Part shown: positions 38,374-51,706 of the stretch, piece by piece
How the letters are laid out: the number at the start of each line of letters is the position of its first letter
Numbering within the stretch: position 1 is the first letter of the stretch
Source: Prochlorococcus marinus XMU1406
Lineage (GTDB): Bacteria > Cyanobacteriota > Cyanobacteriia > PCC-6307 > Cyanobiaceae
DNA: 64,000 nt
NCBI RefSeq assembly: GCF_017696055.1
Contig: NZ_JAAORG010000003.1
Location: forward strand, 248,001 to 312,000
Reading direction: 5' to 3'
Made by a program: the position numbers and the translations under genes
Notes under the pieces: generated by a model
Told to the model about the DNA's origin: nothing
Database searches by the model: none
Seen by the model: the letters and a program-made list of their open reading frames with translations, nothing else

Positions 38374-39942
38374 ATGGAAGAAAATTTATCTGGTACACTT
38401 GCAATCGATTTGGGAAACACTAATACTGTAATAGCTTTTCAAGATCATAAAGATATAAATTCTGTTTTAGTTGAAATCCCGAATATTACATCATCTCCAG
38501 GAGTTATTCCTACAGCAGTTTGGTTCGAGGAGCCTTCAAAGATTCCTAAAATTGGTATAAGTGCTCTAAAGATGAGGGATAACTCAAATTCTGATTTATT
38601 TTTTCATTCGAATTTTAAAAGATTAATTGGAAATTCTGTCGAGAAAATAAACCAAAAAAATATTTTAAACCCTAATGAATGTGGCGAAAAATTTTTTCAA
38701 ATTTTGTGGGCCAATATTCCTCACAAATATGAAATCAAAAGACTTGTTTTAACTGCTCCTATAGATACGTATAAGGGTTACAGAAAATGGTTAGTTAGCC
38801 TTTGCGAGGAGATTTCCGTAGATGAAATAGCCCTTGTTGATGAGCCTACTGCCGCAAGTTTAGGAATAAATGTACCATTTGGCTCGAAAATTATGACATT
38901 AGATATGGGAGGAAGCACAGTAGATATGAATATAGTCAAAATAGAAGGAGGAGAAGGGAAATCTGGTCCAATAGCTGAACTATTAAAATTCAAAGGTAAT
39001 GATGTAAGCTCAATTTCAAAACAAAAAATAAGGTGTGCTGAAATAATTGGAAAAACAGGCTCAAAAATTGGTGGGAAAGATATTGATCAATGGATAGTAG
39101 ATTACTTTATTCCAGGTAATAATTATGTTACTAATCTTTTAAAGGCGGAAGAAATAAAATGTAAACTCAGTTCATCTGCAATCAAATATGAAAATAAATA
39201 TCCAATCAAATTATTTACTACTCAAAATCAAGAAAAAGAATTTTACATAAGTAAAGAAATATTTGAGAAAATACTCATTGAAAATAATCTTCTTAATCAC
39301 CTTAACTCTTTACTCAAAGATTTATTAAATCAAGCAAGAGGAAAATTTTGCACCGTTGACGACTTAAATGCAATTATTTTTGTTGGTGGAGGAACTCAAA
39401 TACCATTGATTAAAGAATGGATAACGAAAAAAATTTCAAAAATTCAAATAAAGTCGCCACCTCCTATTGAATCAATAGCTTTGGGAGCTTTAGCAATGAC
39501 CCCCGGGGTAAAAATTAAAGACATATTAAACAAAGGATTATCTATAAAATTATTTAATAAAAGAGAACAAAAACACTTTTGGCATCCTATTTTTTGCAAA
39601 GGTCAAACATGGCCAACTGAAAACCCACTTAAACTGATCCTACAAGCCAGTCAAAATAATCAGAAAATATTCGAAATAATTATTGGAGAAACACAAAAAG
39701 AAAGAGCATATGATGTTATTTTTGAAAATGGATTACCAAAGTTATCAGAGGTTCAGAATGAAGAGGAAATTATAAAATGGGACAAAAAACCACTCAAAAT
39801 AGTATTAAAAAATACATCTAATATTGGAAAAGACAACTTAAAACTTTTTTTTAAAATCACGAAAAGTGCTCATTTATTAGTTAAATGTTTTGATATTAAA
39901 GATGAATTTTTGGGAGAATATAATTTAGGAAATATCTTCTAA
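38374..39942 (+). CDS. Hsp70-family ATPase lacking a standard substrate domain
   Basis: 522 aa. TLAIDLGNTNTVIAFQ (phosphate 1), IALVDEPTAASLGIN (connect), IMTLDMGGSTVDMNIV (phosphate 2) and AIIFVGGGTQIPLI (adenosine) mark a full actin-like ATPase domain. The last 150 residues do not resemble the DnaK beta-sandwich and lid. A cyanobacteria-specific, DnaK-related protein; partner unknown. Confidence 0.88.
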   Translation: MEENLSGTLAIDLGNTNTVIAFQDHKDINSVLVEIPNITSSPGVIPTAVWFEEPSKIPKIGISALKMRDNSNSDLFFHSNFKRLIGNSVEKINQKNILNPNECGEKFFQILWANIPHKYEIKRLVLTAPIDTYKGYRKWLVSLCEEISVDEIALVDEPTAASLGINVPFGSKIMTLDMGGSTVDMNIVKIEGGEGKSGPIAELLKFKGNDVSSISKQKIRCAEIIGKTGSKIGGKDIDQWIVDYFIPGNNYVTNLLKAEEIKCKLSSSAIKYENKYPIKLFTTQNQEKEFYISKEIFEKILIENNLLNHLNSLLKDLLNQARGKFCTVDDLNAIIFVGGGTQIPLIKEWITKKISKIQIKSPPPIESIALGALAMTPGVKIKDILNKGLSIKLFNKREQKHFWHPIFCKGQTWPTENPLKLILQASQNNQKIFEIIIGETQKERAYDVIFENGLPKLSEVQNEEEIIKWDKKPLKIVLKNTSNIGKDNLKLFFKITKSAHLLVKCFDIKDEFLGEYNLGNIF

Positions 39943-39949
39943 AGACAAG

Positions 39950-40486
39950 CTATTCAAGAAAAACTCCTTCTTCATTATCAACATTCTTTAAACGTAAACT
40001 AATACTTTCGGTTTTACTAGTTGGCACTTTTTTACCACAAAAATCTGGTTGAATAGGTAATTCTCTATGACCTCTATCTACCATTACTAATAACATCACT
40101 CTTTGAGGTCTACCCCATGAATATAAAGCATCTATTGCAGCTCTAATTGTTCTACCTGTATAAATTACATCATCAATTAAAAGAATTTCTTGTTTCTCAA
40201 TAGGAGTTGGAATATCTGCAGCTTGTATTATGCGAGTTCCAACTCTATTTTGGTCATCTCTATAAAAAGTTGGATCAATTGTTCCTTTTCTAAATCGTAA
40301 ACCTGTTCTAGAGAATAATTCCTTTTCTAGCACTTCGGTCAGCTCAATTCCTCTAGTTGGGATACCCACCAATAGGAGGTTATCCAGTTTTTTTACTTTT
40401 TCGATAATTTCGGAAGTTAAACGCGAAATAGTTTTTCTAAGCTCAACTTCAGTAAGTATCACGATCTTTTTGGTTTTCTTAGACAT
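39950..40486 (-). CDS. pyrR: Bifunctional PyrR regulator / uracil phosphoribosyltransferase
   Basis: 178 aa. EILLIDDVIYTGRTIRAAID is the PRPP-binding motif; LLLVGIPTRGIELTEVLEKE and VMLLVMVDRGHRELPIQPD fit PyrR. It may act in RNA-based pyrimidine control or only as a salvage enzyme; no attenuator hairpin is evident here. Convergent with the Hsp70-like gene (7 bases). Confidence 0.93.
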   Translation of the reverse strand: MSKKTKKIVILTEVELRKTISRLTSEIIEKVKKLDNLLLVGIPTRGIELTEVLEKELFSRTGLRFRKGTIDPTFYRDDQNRVGTRIIQAADIPTPIEKQEILLIDDVIYTGRTIRAAIDALYSWGRPQRVMLLVMVDRGHRELPIQPDFCGKKVPTSKTESISLRLKNVDNEEGVFLE

Positions 40487-40623
40487 GATTTATCAATAAA
40501 TAAAATTCGTCTCATAATTTTCATAAATTAGCAAAAGCTAACTATTTTAAATATAAATTGTTAAAGAGTAACGTTTAAAGCTAAATTAAATTTAGATCAG
40601 TTAAAAATGAATTTGATCTAAAT

Positions 40624-42246
40624 ATGTCAAATATTAGCAGCAAAAATATAAAAAGATTAAGTGTTCCTCAGAGCCCTGTAGTTCTTGCAATACTTGATGG
40701 ATGGGGACATCGACAAGAAAAATCAGATAATGCAATAAAAAATGCCAATACACCAATCATGGACTCATTGTGGCATGCTTATCCCCACACCCTAATAAGT
40801 GCTAGTGGATCTGAAGTAGGCCTCCCAGATGGTCAAATGGGTAATTCAGAGGTGGGTCACCTTACCATTGGTTCGGGAAGAATAATACAACAAGAACTTG
40901 TAAGGATTTCAAATATTGTAAAAAATAATCAATTAGGCTTGGTAAATGAGTTAAAAGAAATGGCTGATGCATTAAAAAAAAATAATTCTACTTTGCATAT
41001 CACGGGATTATGTTCTGATGGAGGAGTTCATAGCCATATTGATCATTTGTTAGGTTTAATAAAATGGGCTTCTGAAAATGAAATCAAAAAAGTTGCAATC
41101 CATATTATTACCGATGGAAGAGATACTCCTGCAAAAAGTGCCTCTAAATATCTTAAGCAAATACAATCATGTATAAAAAAATTTAAAACCGGGGAAATAG
41201 CTTCTATATGCGGTAGATACTGGATAATGGATAGAAATCTTTTATGGGATAGAACAGAAAAAGCATATTCTAATTTGACTGATCCAGATATTCAAATAAC
41301 AAATATTTCTCCTCAGGATTACATAGAAAAAAGTTATGACAAAAACATAACCGATGAATTTATGGAGCCCATAAGAATTTCTGAAAACTATCTTAAAGAT
41401 GGGGATAGTTTGATTTGCTTTAATTTTCGTCCAGACAGAGCAAGACAAATAGTCAAATCCCTTTCAGTTAAAGAATTCTCAGACTTTGAAAGAAAAAATT
41501 ATCCAAATCTAGATTTTATCACTTTTACTCAATATGATCCGAGCTTTCCCGTTAAAGTTGCATTTCCTCCTGAATCACTCAATAACTTTATAGGCCAAAT
41601 AGTGTCAGAAAACGGACTTAAACAATACAGAACGGCTGAAACCGAAAAATATCCTCACGTAACATACTTTTTTAATGGAGGAGTTGAAATTCCTTTACCT
41701 GGAGAAGAGAGACATTTGATTCCATCTCCAAGAGTCGCAACTTATGATAAGGAACCCGAAATGTCTGCGGAGGAATTAACTATTAGTTGCTCTAAAGCAA
41801 TTAAAAGTGGGAATTATGCTTTTGTTGTAATTAATTTTGCCAATCCTGATATGGTTGGCCATACAGGCAACATGGATGCAACAATTAAAGCTATAGAAAA
41901 AGTAGATAAGTGTGTAGGTCAAATAGTTAAAGCTACTGGAGAAATGGGTGGAAGCATTCTTATTACAGCCGATCATGGTAACGCAGAAGTAATGAAAGGG
42001 CCTGAAGGAGAACCATGGACAGCTCATACAATCAATAAAGTTCCATTAATTTTGATTGAAGGTGAAAAAAGAAAAATACCAAATATGGGAAATGAAATTA
42101 ATTTAAGAGAAAATGCCGGCTTAGCAGATATTGCTCCTACTTTATTGCAATTATTAAATCTCCCAATCCCAAGAGAAATGACAGGCAAATCTCTTATTCA
42201 TGAAATTGAATTAAAAGGTTATAATAAAGTAGTTCAACATGTTTAA
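40624..42246 (+). CDS. gpmI: 2,3-bisphosphoglycerate-independent phosphoglycerate mutase
   Basis: 540 aa, full length. [20 protein letters not shown], the catalytic Ser in [14 protein letters not shown] and the metal site [13 protein letters not shown] define the Mn-dependent alkaline-phosphatase-fold enzyme. Converts 3-phosphoglycerate to 2-phosphoglycerate in glycolysis. Followed 23 bases later by secG, probably one transcript. Confidence 0.97.
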   Translation: MSNISSKNIKRLSVPQSPVVLAILDGWGHRQEKSDNAIKNANTPIMDSLWHAYPHTLISASGSEVGLPDGQMGNSEVGHLTIGSGRIIQQELVRISNIVKNNQLGLVNELKEMADALKKNNSTLHITGLCSDGGVHSHIDHLLGLIKWASENEIKKVAIHIITDGRDTPAKSASKYLKQIQSCIKKFKTGEIASICGRYWIMDRNLLWDRTEKAYSNLTDPDIQITNISPQDYIEKSYDKNITDEFMEPIRISENYLKDGDSLICFNFRPDRARQIVKSLSVKEFSDFERKNYPNLDFITFTQYDPSFPVKVAFPPESLNNFIGQIVSENGLKQYRTAETEKYPHVTYFFNGGVEIPLPGEERHLIPSPRVATYDKEPEMSAEELTISCSKAIKSGNYAFVVINFANPDMVGHTGNMDATIKAIEKVDKCVGQIVKATGEMGGSILITADHGNAEVMKGPEGEPWTAHTINKVPLILIEGEKRKIPNMGNEINLRENAGLADIAPTLLQLLNLPIPREMTGKSLIHEIELKGYNKVVQHV

Positions 42247-42269
42247 AGCTAATAAAATTTTTTTAAGCA

Positions 42270-42497
42270 ATGATTCAAATTATTAGTTGGATTTGGGTAT
42301 TCTCTGGAGTTCTTCTTATTCTCTTGGTTTTACTTCATAGTCCCAAAGGTGATGGGATGGGAGGAATAGCCGCCAGTGGAAGCTCTATGTTCAATAGCGC
42401 AAGTAGTGCGGAAGCCTCTCTAAACAAAATAACTTGGACTTTTTTAGTTATATTTTTGTCTCTAGCAATTATTCTTAGCGCTGGTTGGATTTCATAA
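42270..42497 (+). CDS. secG: Protein-export membrane protein SecG
   Basis: 75 aa. Two helices flank the LLHSPKGDGMGGIAASGSSM loop, the hallmark of SecG. Component of the SecYEG translocon in the plasma and thylakoid membranes. Ends before a strong terminator. Confidence 0.95.
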   Translation: MIQIISWIWVFSGVLLILLVLLHSPKGDGMGGIAASGSSMFNSASSAEASLNKITWTFLVIFLSLAIILSAGWIS

Positions 42498-42508
42498 AAG
42501 TTGAATAA

Positions 42509-42537
42509 AAAAGGGACCATTTTGAATGGTCCCTTTT
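42509..42537. terminator. Bidirectional terminator between secG and groEL
   Basis: AAAAGGGACCAT pairs with ATGGTCCCTTTT (12 bp, 5-base loop). A-rich on one side and T-rich on the other, so it can end both convergent transcripts. Confidence 0.85.
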
Positions 42538-42566
42538 AAAAAATTAACTAAAAAACTATTGTTTAG

Positions 42567-44231
<1,665 letters not shown>

Positions 44232-44255
44232 TTAATAATTTTTGAAACAAACATT

Positions 44256-44567
44256 TTAGCTTACTACAGCTAAAATATCCTTTTCGGAGAGCAAGACATA
44301 TTCATCTCCTCCCAATTTAATGTCTGTGCCAGCATATTTGCTATACAAGACTTTGTCGCCAATACTCACTTCTGGAGTTTGTCGAGAACCATCGTCGTTA
44401 AGTTTACCAGGACCTACCTGGGCAACTTCTCCAACCTGTGGTTTTTCTTTTGCTGAATCAGGCAAAAGAATGCCCCCAGCAGTTTTTTCCTCAGATTCGG
44501 AAACTTTAATGAATATTCTATCTCCCAGTGGTTTTACTGTAGAGACTGTAAGTGAAACAGCTGCCAT
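44256..44567 (-). CDS. groS: 10 kDa co-chaperonin GroES
   Basis: 103 aa. [20 protein letters not shown], mobile loop ending in [14 protein letters not shown], and [19 protein letters not shown] are standard. First gene of groESL. No CIRCE inverted repeat (TTAGCACTC type) is visible in the 230 bases upstream; only a small GACGC-TTT-GCGTC hairpin at 44592-44604 is present. Confidence 0.97.
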   Translation of the reverse strand: MAAVSLTVSTVKPLGDRIFIKVSESEEKTAGGILLPDSAKEKPQVGEVAQVGPGKLNDDGSRQTPEVSIGDKVLYSKYAGTDIKLGGDEYVLLSEKDILAVVS

Positions 44568-44591
44568 AGATTAATGGAGGATCATAATTGA

Positions 44592-44604
44592 GACGCTTTG
44601 CGTC
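44592..44604. promoter_or_regulatory. Short hairpin in the groES leader
   Basis: GACGC-ttt-GCGTC plus flanking bases, about 25 bases upstream of the groS start, in the divergent groES/atpD spacer (44568-44796). Might tune translation. A second stem, CTACC/GGTAG, lies about 44694-44711. Confidence 0.35.
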
Positions 44605-44793
44605 ATAAAAATGGAAAGAGAAATTCTCATTCCTTATCTTCAACAACATAATCTGCAAAGCGGCAATTAAACCATACTTAAACTGTGCGGGTGGCCGAAC
44701 CCATTTAACGAATCTACCCATGAGGTGGTAGTATTTTCGCATTAATAAAATTAATAAGCTGCTTAAAATCAGCTATTCATCACCAATCAATAA

Positions 44794-46257
<1,464 letters not shown>

Positions 46258-46297
46258 ATATTTAAATATATATTTAACCTTCAATAATTTTAAATTA

Positions 46298-46702
46298 ATG
46301 GCAATTTCTCTAAAAGTTTTAGCTCCTAATAAAAATGTTTATCAAGGCGAAGCTGAAGAAGTAATCCTTCCTAGTACTACTGGTCAAATTGGTGTACTAC
46401 CAGGACACATCTCTTTAGTTACTGCTATAGATATTGGCGTTTTAAGGCTAAGAATGAATTCCCAGTGGAAATCAATTGCACTTATGGGAGGCTTCGCTGA
46501 AATTGAATCAGATGAAGTTATAGTTCTAGTAAATAATGCTGAAATTGGTTCTGAAATTAATGTTCAAAATGCTGAACAAGATCTTAAAGAAGCAAAATTA
46601 GCAATTAGCAAATTTTCTGAAAATGAAAAAAATCCAGAGAAAATTAAAGCCTTGAAAGAGGTTTCAAAGGCTGAGGCTAGGATTCAAGCTGCAAAGAACT
46701 AA
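46298..46702 (+). CDS. atpC: ATP synthase F1 epsilon subunit
   Basis: 134 aa. Beta-sandwich ([20 protein letters not shown]) followed by a two-helix domain. Connects rotor and stator and inhibits ATP hydrolysis. 40 bases after atpD, so co-transcribed. Convergent with the PSRP-3 gene. Confidence 0.96.
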   Translation: MAISLKVLAPNKNVYQGEAEEVILPSTTGQIGVLPGHISLVTAIDIGVLRLRMNSQWKSIALMGGFAEIESDEVIVLVNNAEIGSEINVQNAEQDLKEAKLAISKFSENEKNPEKIKALKEVSKAEARIQAAKN

Positions 46703-46708
46703 TATTAT

Positions 46709-47185
46709 TTAGGCGGTTCCACAAAAAGTTACTTCGGGGAACTTTAATTTGGCTTCTTCTAACTTTTTTGTTTTACCTTCTTCTTGCCAATAATTTATAA
46801 CTTCAGTAGCCTTATTCAATATCTCTACTCTCTCGTTATCTGTAATCCAACCTTTATTCTCAAGTTCACTTTTTAATTTTTCCCAAGCATCATCTCTTGG
46901 CCAAAAATAATAAGCAGTAAGAGGACTTGGGCCTCCACCTACTATTTGATCCACTGCTAGAGCCACATTATCAGGTAACCACAATACTTTAATTATGAAC
47001 CTTCCTTCATCGGGTTTAGGAGTATAACCAGTAGGTACCCCATCTTCATCAATTGTGGCAGCTGCCAATACAGCTGTGGCACCCATCATTCCTGAATTAG
47101 GAGAAGAATTTTTAGAGTTTGTTGCATCACTGTTTTTTCCCTTTTTTTCTGTTGAATTTTGATTTAACTTATCTGATGAGGTCAT
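46709..47185 (-). CDS. Ribosomal protein PSRP-3 / Ycf65-like
   Basis: 158 aa. The core [20 protein letters not shown] then [18 protein letters not shown] matches plastid-specific ribosomal protein 3 (Ycf65), which sits on the 30S subunit. The first 55 residues are polar and low-complexity ([19 protein letters not shown]), either a natural extension or too early a start; [17 protein letters not shown] is an alternative. Confidence 0.9.
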   Translation of the reverse strand: MTSSDKLNQNSTEKKGKNSDATNSKNSSPNSGMMGATAVLAAATIDEDGVPTGYTPKPDEGRFIIKVLWLPDNVALAVDQIVGGGPSPLTAYYFWPRDDAWEKLKSELENKGWITDNERVEILNKATEVINYWQEEGKTKKLEEAKLKFPEVTFCGTA

Positions 47186-47290
47186 TCACTTATTTGTGTT
47201 TAATACATAATTTATCAGTTTATGGTCACATTTTGATTGATTTATTCAAAATTTCTTGATTTTAGTAATTGATAACTTCTAAACAGGATT

Positions 47291-47449
47291 TTATCTATCA
47301 TGAGTTACTTCATAAAAATCATAAATAGTGGCTTCCAATGAATCCCAAAGATCTTTGGGGATATCGTTTTCTTCTGCGAACATGCCAAGCTGACTAGCTA
47401 AGCCTCTTGCTTGAGAAAGTTTCGAATCATATGAATCAGACTTATTCAT
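47291..47449 (-). CDS. Small conserved protein (52 aa)
   Basis: ATG start. MNKSDSYDSKLSQARGLASQ then LGMFAEENDIPKDLWDSLEA and IYDFYEVTH, an acidic helical protein. Downstream of pepP with a 55-base gap. No function recognised. Confidence 0.6.
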   Translation of the reverse strand: MNKSDSYDSKLSQARGLASQLGMFAEENDIPKDLWDSLEATIYDFYEVTHDR

Positions 47450-47503
47450 TTTTGAGTTTTAAACTTAATAAAAAATAAATCTATTAACTAGATAAGTCAA
47501 ATT

Positions 47504-48829
47504 TCAAAACTCTAAATCAGAAATTTCTTTAAGTGCAGCAATACTTAAAACATCTGGGTTTGTATCTTTGACCAGGACATCATCTTCAATTCTTATCCCT
47601 ATGCCTTTCCATCTCTCATCTATAGGGGGTTGTCCCTCAGGGACTGGGATCCTATCACTTATATAGATCCCAGGTTCTACCGTAAGAATCATTCCATTCT
47701 GTAATGGCACTTCATAGTCACCCATTCTGTATGCTCCAACATCATGAACATCTAAGCCGAGCCAATGTCCAGTTCTATGCATGTAAAGATGTTTATAAGA
47801 TTGATTCTCAATTATCTCCTCAGTACTGCCCGACAATAATCCAATTTCCTTTAATCCTTCTATAAGAATTGTTAACGCAACATTATGAACAGCATTAGAA
47901 TTCGACCCTTTTACAGCACTTTTAATTGCATTTTTCTGCGCACTCAATACAATTTCATAGATAACTTTTTGCTCATTAGAAAATTTACCACCTATTGGAA
48001 TAGTTCTTGTTATATCTCCATTGTAATAATCAATTAGTGAGCACCCAGCATCCACCAACAATAAATCTTCCTTCTTTAAGGGTGAGTTATTTGAGGTGTA
48101 ATGCAAAATACAGGCATTATCTCCTGATGCAACAATTGAGTTATAAGCTGGTCCTCTAGCCCCTTTTTCCAAAAAGAATCCCTCAAGAAGACCCTGAATT
48201 TGTCTTTCATTTTTCTTTGATGAGATAGATTCTCTAACTAGTTCATGAGCTTCGGCTGAAATTTGTATTGCCTCTCTCATTCTCTTAATCTCAAATTCAC
48301 TTTTAATTAATCTCATCTCATTTAAATAAATTTCTGGAGATTTTATAGAATTTGCACCAATCCCTGATCTTGAGCGATTTTCAAGTTGTTGTGAAAATAT
48401 CTCTAGTACTATTTTCTCTATTTTTGGATGCTTTCCAATTGAAAAAACAAGTTCATCAGAACCATTTATGTAATTTGGGAGTAAATCTCTTAATTCGTTT
48501 ATTGAGTGAGCCTTATCAGCCTTAAACTCTTTTTCAGCGCCTTCTAAACCCCATCTAAAGCCATGCCAGACTTCGCTTATAACATCTTTAGGAGCGACAA
48601 ACATAATAAATCTCTCTCCCTTTGGCTTATGCGGTAAGAAAAGAGCTATTGCATCTGGCTCATCGAAACCTGTTAAATACCAAAAATTACTATCTTGCCT
48701 AAAAGGATATTCACAATCAGCATGATGCTTTACAAGATTAGCCCCTGGGATAATAGCAGCTTTCCCACCTAATTTATTTAGGAATATTTCTCTTCTTTCT
48801 TCAAAAACTTTATGATCAGGTTCAAACAT
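47504..48829 (-). CDS. pepP: Xaa-Pro aminopeptidase (aminopeptidase P)
   Basis: 441 aa, two-domain pita-bread enzyme. LLLVDAGCSLIDYYNGDITR, HMYMHRTGH-type block HLYMHRTGHWLGLDVHDVG, and TVEPGIY give the five metal ligands (Asp, Asp, His, Glu, Glu). Removes N-terminal residues preceding proline. Dimeric cytosolic Mn enzyme. Confidence 0.96.
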   Translation of the reverse strand: MFEPDHKVFEERREIFLNKLGGKAAIIPGANLVKHHADCEYPFRQDSNFWYLTGFDEPDAIALFLPHKPKGERFIMFVAPKDVISEVWHGFRWGLEGAEKEFKADKAHSINELRDLLPNYINGSDELVFSIGKHPKIEKIVLEIFSQQLENRSRSGIGANSIKSPEIYLNEMRLIKSEFEIKRMREAIQISAEAHELVRESISSKKNERQIQGLLEGFFLEKGARGPAYNSIVASGDNACILHYTSNNSPLKKEDLLLVDAGCSLIDYYNGDITRTIPIGGKFSNEQKVIYEIVLSAQKNAIKSAVKGSNSNAVHNVALTILIEGLKEIGLLSGSTEEIIENQSYKHLYMHRTGHWLGLDVHDVGAYRMGDYEVPLQNGMILTVEPGIYISDRIPVPEGQPPIDERWKGIGIRIEDDVLVKDTNPDVLSIAALKEISDLEF

Positions 48830-48903
48830 AAATTGTGTATTGGCGTGTTTAAAAAAAAAATGGAAGAATGAATTAAAACAGATTTAGTACCTAATCTACT
48901 TTA

Positions 48904-49887
48904 ATGGAACCAAGTGTTTACGGTTTATTTTTACTAATAATAATTATTTTAATTGGATCAGCATGTTGTTCGGGAGTAGAAGCAGCTTTTTTAGCCGTAA
49001 ATTCAATTAGAATTTTAGAAATTGCCTCTAGACAAAAGCCAAAAAGTTCTGCAAATCAACTTCTAAAACTCAGGAAACATCTTGGAAGGACGCTAACTGT
49101 AATTACTATTACAAATAATGGATTTAATATAATTGGCAGTCTTATTTTAGGAGTATACGGTGCATTGGTAATTAATAGCAGTTTTGGTTTAACCCTTTTT
49201 TCAATAGCTTTTTACATACTAGTTGTTTTAGTAGGAGAAGTACTACCAAAAGCTCTTGGAACAAGATTTTCAATTCAAATAGCACTATTATCTGTTCCTA
49301 TCTTGCGAATATTAAATACTTTAATGAGGCCATTCTTAATATTAATTGAACAGATATTTCCTGTTATTACAGCAGAAAACGAAATTTCAACTGATGAAGA
49401 AGAAATTAGACAAATGGCAAAAATTGGAAGTCAAAAAGGTTTAATAGAGGCTGATGAGGCAGCAATGATATTTAAGGTTTTTCAATTAAATGACTTAAAA
49501 GCAAAAGACTTAATGACCCCTAGGGTATCGGCACCTTGTCTTGATGGGTCTTCAAATATTGATGAAATTTCAAAGCTTATAATGTCTGACAGCTCTCCAT
49601 GGTGGGTTATTTTGGGAGATAAAGTTGACAAAATACAAGGGGTAGTTAAGCGTGAAAAAATGTTGGAAGAGTTAATTAATGGGCAAAATAAAAAATTATT
49701 ATCAGAAATTTGCGAACCTGTGGACTACATTCCCGAAATGATTAAAGCAGATCAATTATTAACTAAATTTGACAAGGATCATAAAGGAGTGAAAGTAGTA
49801 GTAGATGAATTCGGGGGATTCGTGGGAATTATTGGTGCAGAAGCTGTGTTATCTGTATTAGCTGGTTGGTGGAAGAATAAATTATGA
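48904..49887 (+). CDS. DUF21/CNNM-type membrane protein with CBS pair
   Basis: 327 aa. DUF21 domain of three helices (CCSGVEAAFLAVNSIRI ... LVVLVGEVLPKALG), then CBS motifs LKAKDLMTPRVSAPCL and VDEFGGFVGIIGAEAVLSVL. It lacks the C-terminal CorC/HlyC domain found in longer relatives. Likely Mg/Co transport or sensing. Last 4 bases overlap the next gene. Confidence 0.88.
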   Translation: MEPSVYGLFLLIIIILIGSACCSGVEAAFLAVNSIRILEIASRQKPKSSANQLLKLRKHLGRTLTVITITNNGFNIIGSLILGVYGALVINSSFGLTLFSIAFYILVVLVGEVLPKALGTRFSIQIALLSVPILRILNTLMRPFLILIEQIFPVITAENEISTDEEEIRQMAKIGSQKGLIEADEAAMIFKVFQLNDLKAKDLMTPRVSAPCLDGSSNIDEISKLIMSDSSPWWVILGDKVDKIQGVVKREKMLEELINGQNKKLLSEICEPVDYIPEMIKADQLLTKFDKDHKGVKVVVDEFGGFVGIIGAEAVLSVLAGWWKNKL

Positions 49888-51125
49888 AACAATTTAAAAT
49901 TAAAGAAAATTATTTTCTTTTAAAAAAATGGTGGGAGACTATTGATCTTACCAATTATGAAAAAAGTTTTTTTAATAGAGAAATAATTTCTTTTAATCAA
50001 CAACTTTTAAGGCTCAAAGAAAAAAAAATAAGAATTGGCGCATATGGTAAATCAGGTGTAGGAAAATCCTCTGTTTTGAATTCTTTATTAAAAAAAGACA
50101 TATTCAAAACAGATATTATTAATGGGACCACAAAAGAAATACAATCGGAAATTTGTAATCTTAAAAATCAAACACTCAATAGTTTAGAGTTGCTAGATTC
50201 TCCAGGATTTGATTTCTGCAATATTAAATCTCCAGATAAAGTTTACTCTTACATAAATCATTCAGATCTTATTCTTTTTATAGTTTCGGGAGATTTAAAC
50301 AGAAATGAGTTAAACGAAATCAACTCTTTTATAAAAGATGGGAAAAAAATTATTTTAATTTTAAACAAAATCGATCTATTTAATAAAAATGAATTAAAAG
50401 AAATAATTGAAAATATAAAGTTTAAGCTTCCAAAAGATTTAAATATTCCAATAATTATTAATAATGGAAACAATCTTAAAAATTACATAGCAAAATTAAT
50501 CAATCAATATGGTGAGATACTATTAACACTAAATTCTATTCAATTAGCTGACAAATTTTTTCTTCGATTAAAAGAACAAAGATTGAAAAGAAGGCAGAAA
50601 TTAGCTCAATCAACTATCGGTAAATTTTCGACTATAAAGGCATCCGCAGTAGCTCTTAATCCTTTTATTTTTTTTGATATTGCTGGTAGTTTCGCACTAG
50701 ATAATGCATTGATTAACGAATTAAGTAAGATTTATGGCTTAAAGTTGAAAGGTGAATCTACAAGAAAAATATTTAAAAATATATCCATTAATAATTTATA
50801 TTTGGGAGTCACTCAAGTCGGCGTCAATACCTCTTTCAACCTAATTAAGAAAGTAATTCTATTAACAGCACCTTTTACTAACGGGCTTTCATTATTACCC
50901 TATGGACCCATAGCAATTACTCAAGCAGCAATCGCGGTATATTCAACAAAAATACTTGGGAAATTAGCAGCAAAAGAGATATTTATAAGAAGCAAAGCTT
51001 CTTTTATAGAGCCTGCTGTTATGATCCAGAATATGAATTTTAATGACTCAGAGATTTTTAACCATATAAATATTTATTTTTCAAATAGAAATTTTAATAA
51101 TAATTTTGTTAGCATTCTGCCTTGA
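49884..51125 (+). CDS. Era-like GTPase with hydrophobic C-terminus (YcjF/DUF697-like)
   Basis: 413 aa. IGAYGKSGVGKSSVLNSLL (G1), LELLDSPGFDFCN (G3) and IILILNKIDLF (G4) form a complete G domain. The C-terminal 180 residues hold helices resembling DUF697 (AVALNPFIFFDIAGSFALDN). Probably membrane-associated; the role is unknown. Overlaps the upstream gene (ATGA). Confidence 0.85.
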   Translation: MKQFKIKENYFLLKKWWETIDLTNYEKSFFNREIISFNQQLLRLKEKKIRIGAYGKSGVGKSSVLNSLLKKDIFKTDIINGTTKEIQSEICNLKNQTLNSLELLDSPGFDFCNIKSPDKVYSYINHSDLILFIVSGDLNRNELNEINSFIKDGKKIILILNKIDLFNKNELKEIIENIKFKLPKDLNIPIIINNGNNLKNYIAKLINQYGEILLTLNSIQLADKFFLRLKEQRLKRRQKLAQSTIGKFSTIKASAVALNPFIFFDIAGSFALDNALINELSKIYGLKLKGESTRKIFKNISINNLYLGVTQVGVNTSFNLIKKVILLTAPFTNGLSLLPYGPIAITQAAIAVYSTKILGKLAAKEIFIRSKASFIEPAVMIQNMNFNDSEIFNHINIYFSNRNFNNNFVSILP

Positions 51126-51132
51126 AACTTAA

Positions 51133-51702
51133 ATGGAAAAAAGCATTGCATTATTTGGTACCAGTGCAGATCCACCTACCATTGGACATGAGAAAATATT
51201 AGAAGAATTATCCAAAATATATGCTCATACCATTTGTTATGTAAGTAACAATCCGAAAAAAAAGCATAAAGAGGATATCTCAATCCGTAGCCAATTATTA
51301 AAAACTCTTATTGAAGATTTAGATGATTATAAAATATTATTTAATCAAAGTATCACTAGCAAATGGGCAGTAGAGTCGATTAAAAAATGTAAAAAAATTT
51401 ACGAAATTGATAATTTAGATTTCGTTATTGGGAGTGATTTAATGCAAGATATTTTCTGCTGGAAAAATTTTGAAAAAATTATTAAAGAGGTAAGTTTTTT
51501 TATAATTTTAAGAGAGGGTTATCCTGTTGAATCAAATACTCTTAAGATGTTAGAAACTTATAATGTGAAATTTAAGATTTCATCCATAAAAATCCCAAAC
51601 ATTTCAAGTTCTAAGTTCAGATTAAATTTTAATTATTCTAATTTACCACCGTCTTTAATAGATTTTGTTAAAAAGAATAATTTATATGAATCCACAAATT
51701 AG
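51133..51702 (+). CDS. nadD: Nicotinate-nucleotide adenylyltransferase
   Basis: 189 aa. IALFGTSADPPTIGHEKIL holds the (H/T)xxH-type nucleotidyl transfer motif (TIGH), FVIGSDLMQDIFCWKNF and the late PNISSSKFR (SxxxR-like) motif. Makes nicotinate adenine dinucleotide; the next step is encoded by nadE, 4 bases downstream. Confidence 0.93.
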   Translation: MEKSIALFGTSADPPTIGHEKILEELSKIYAHTICYVSNNPKKKHKEDISIRSQLLKTLIEDLDDYKILFNQSITSKWAVESIKKCKKIYEIDNLDFVIGSDLMQDIFCWKNFEKIIKEVSFFIILREGYPVESNTLKMLETYNVKFKISSIKIPNISSSKFRLNFNYSNLPPSLIDFVKKNNLYESTN

Positions 51703-51706
51703 TTGA

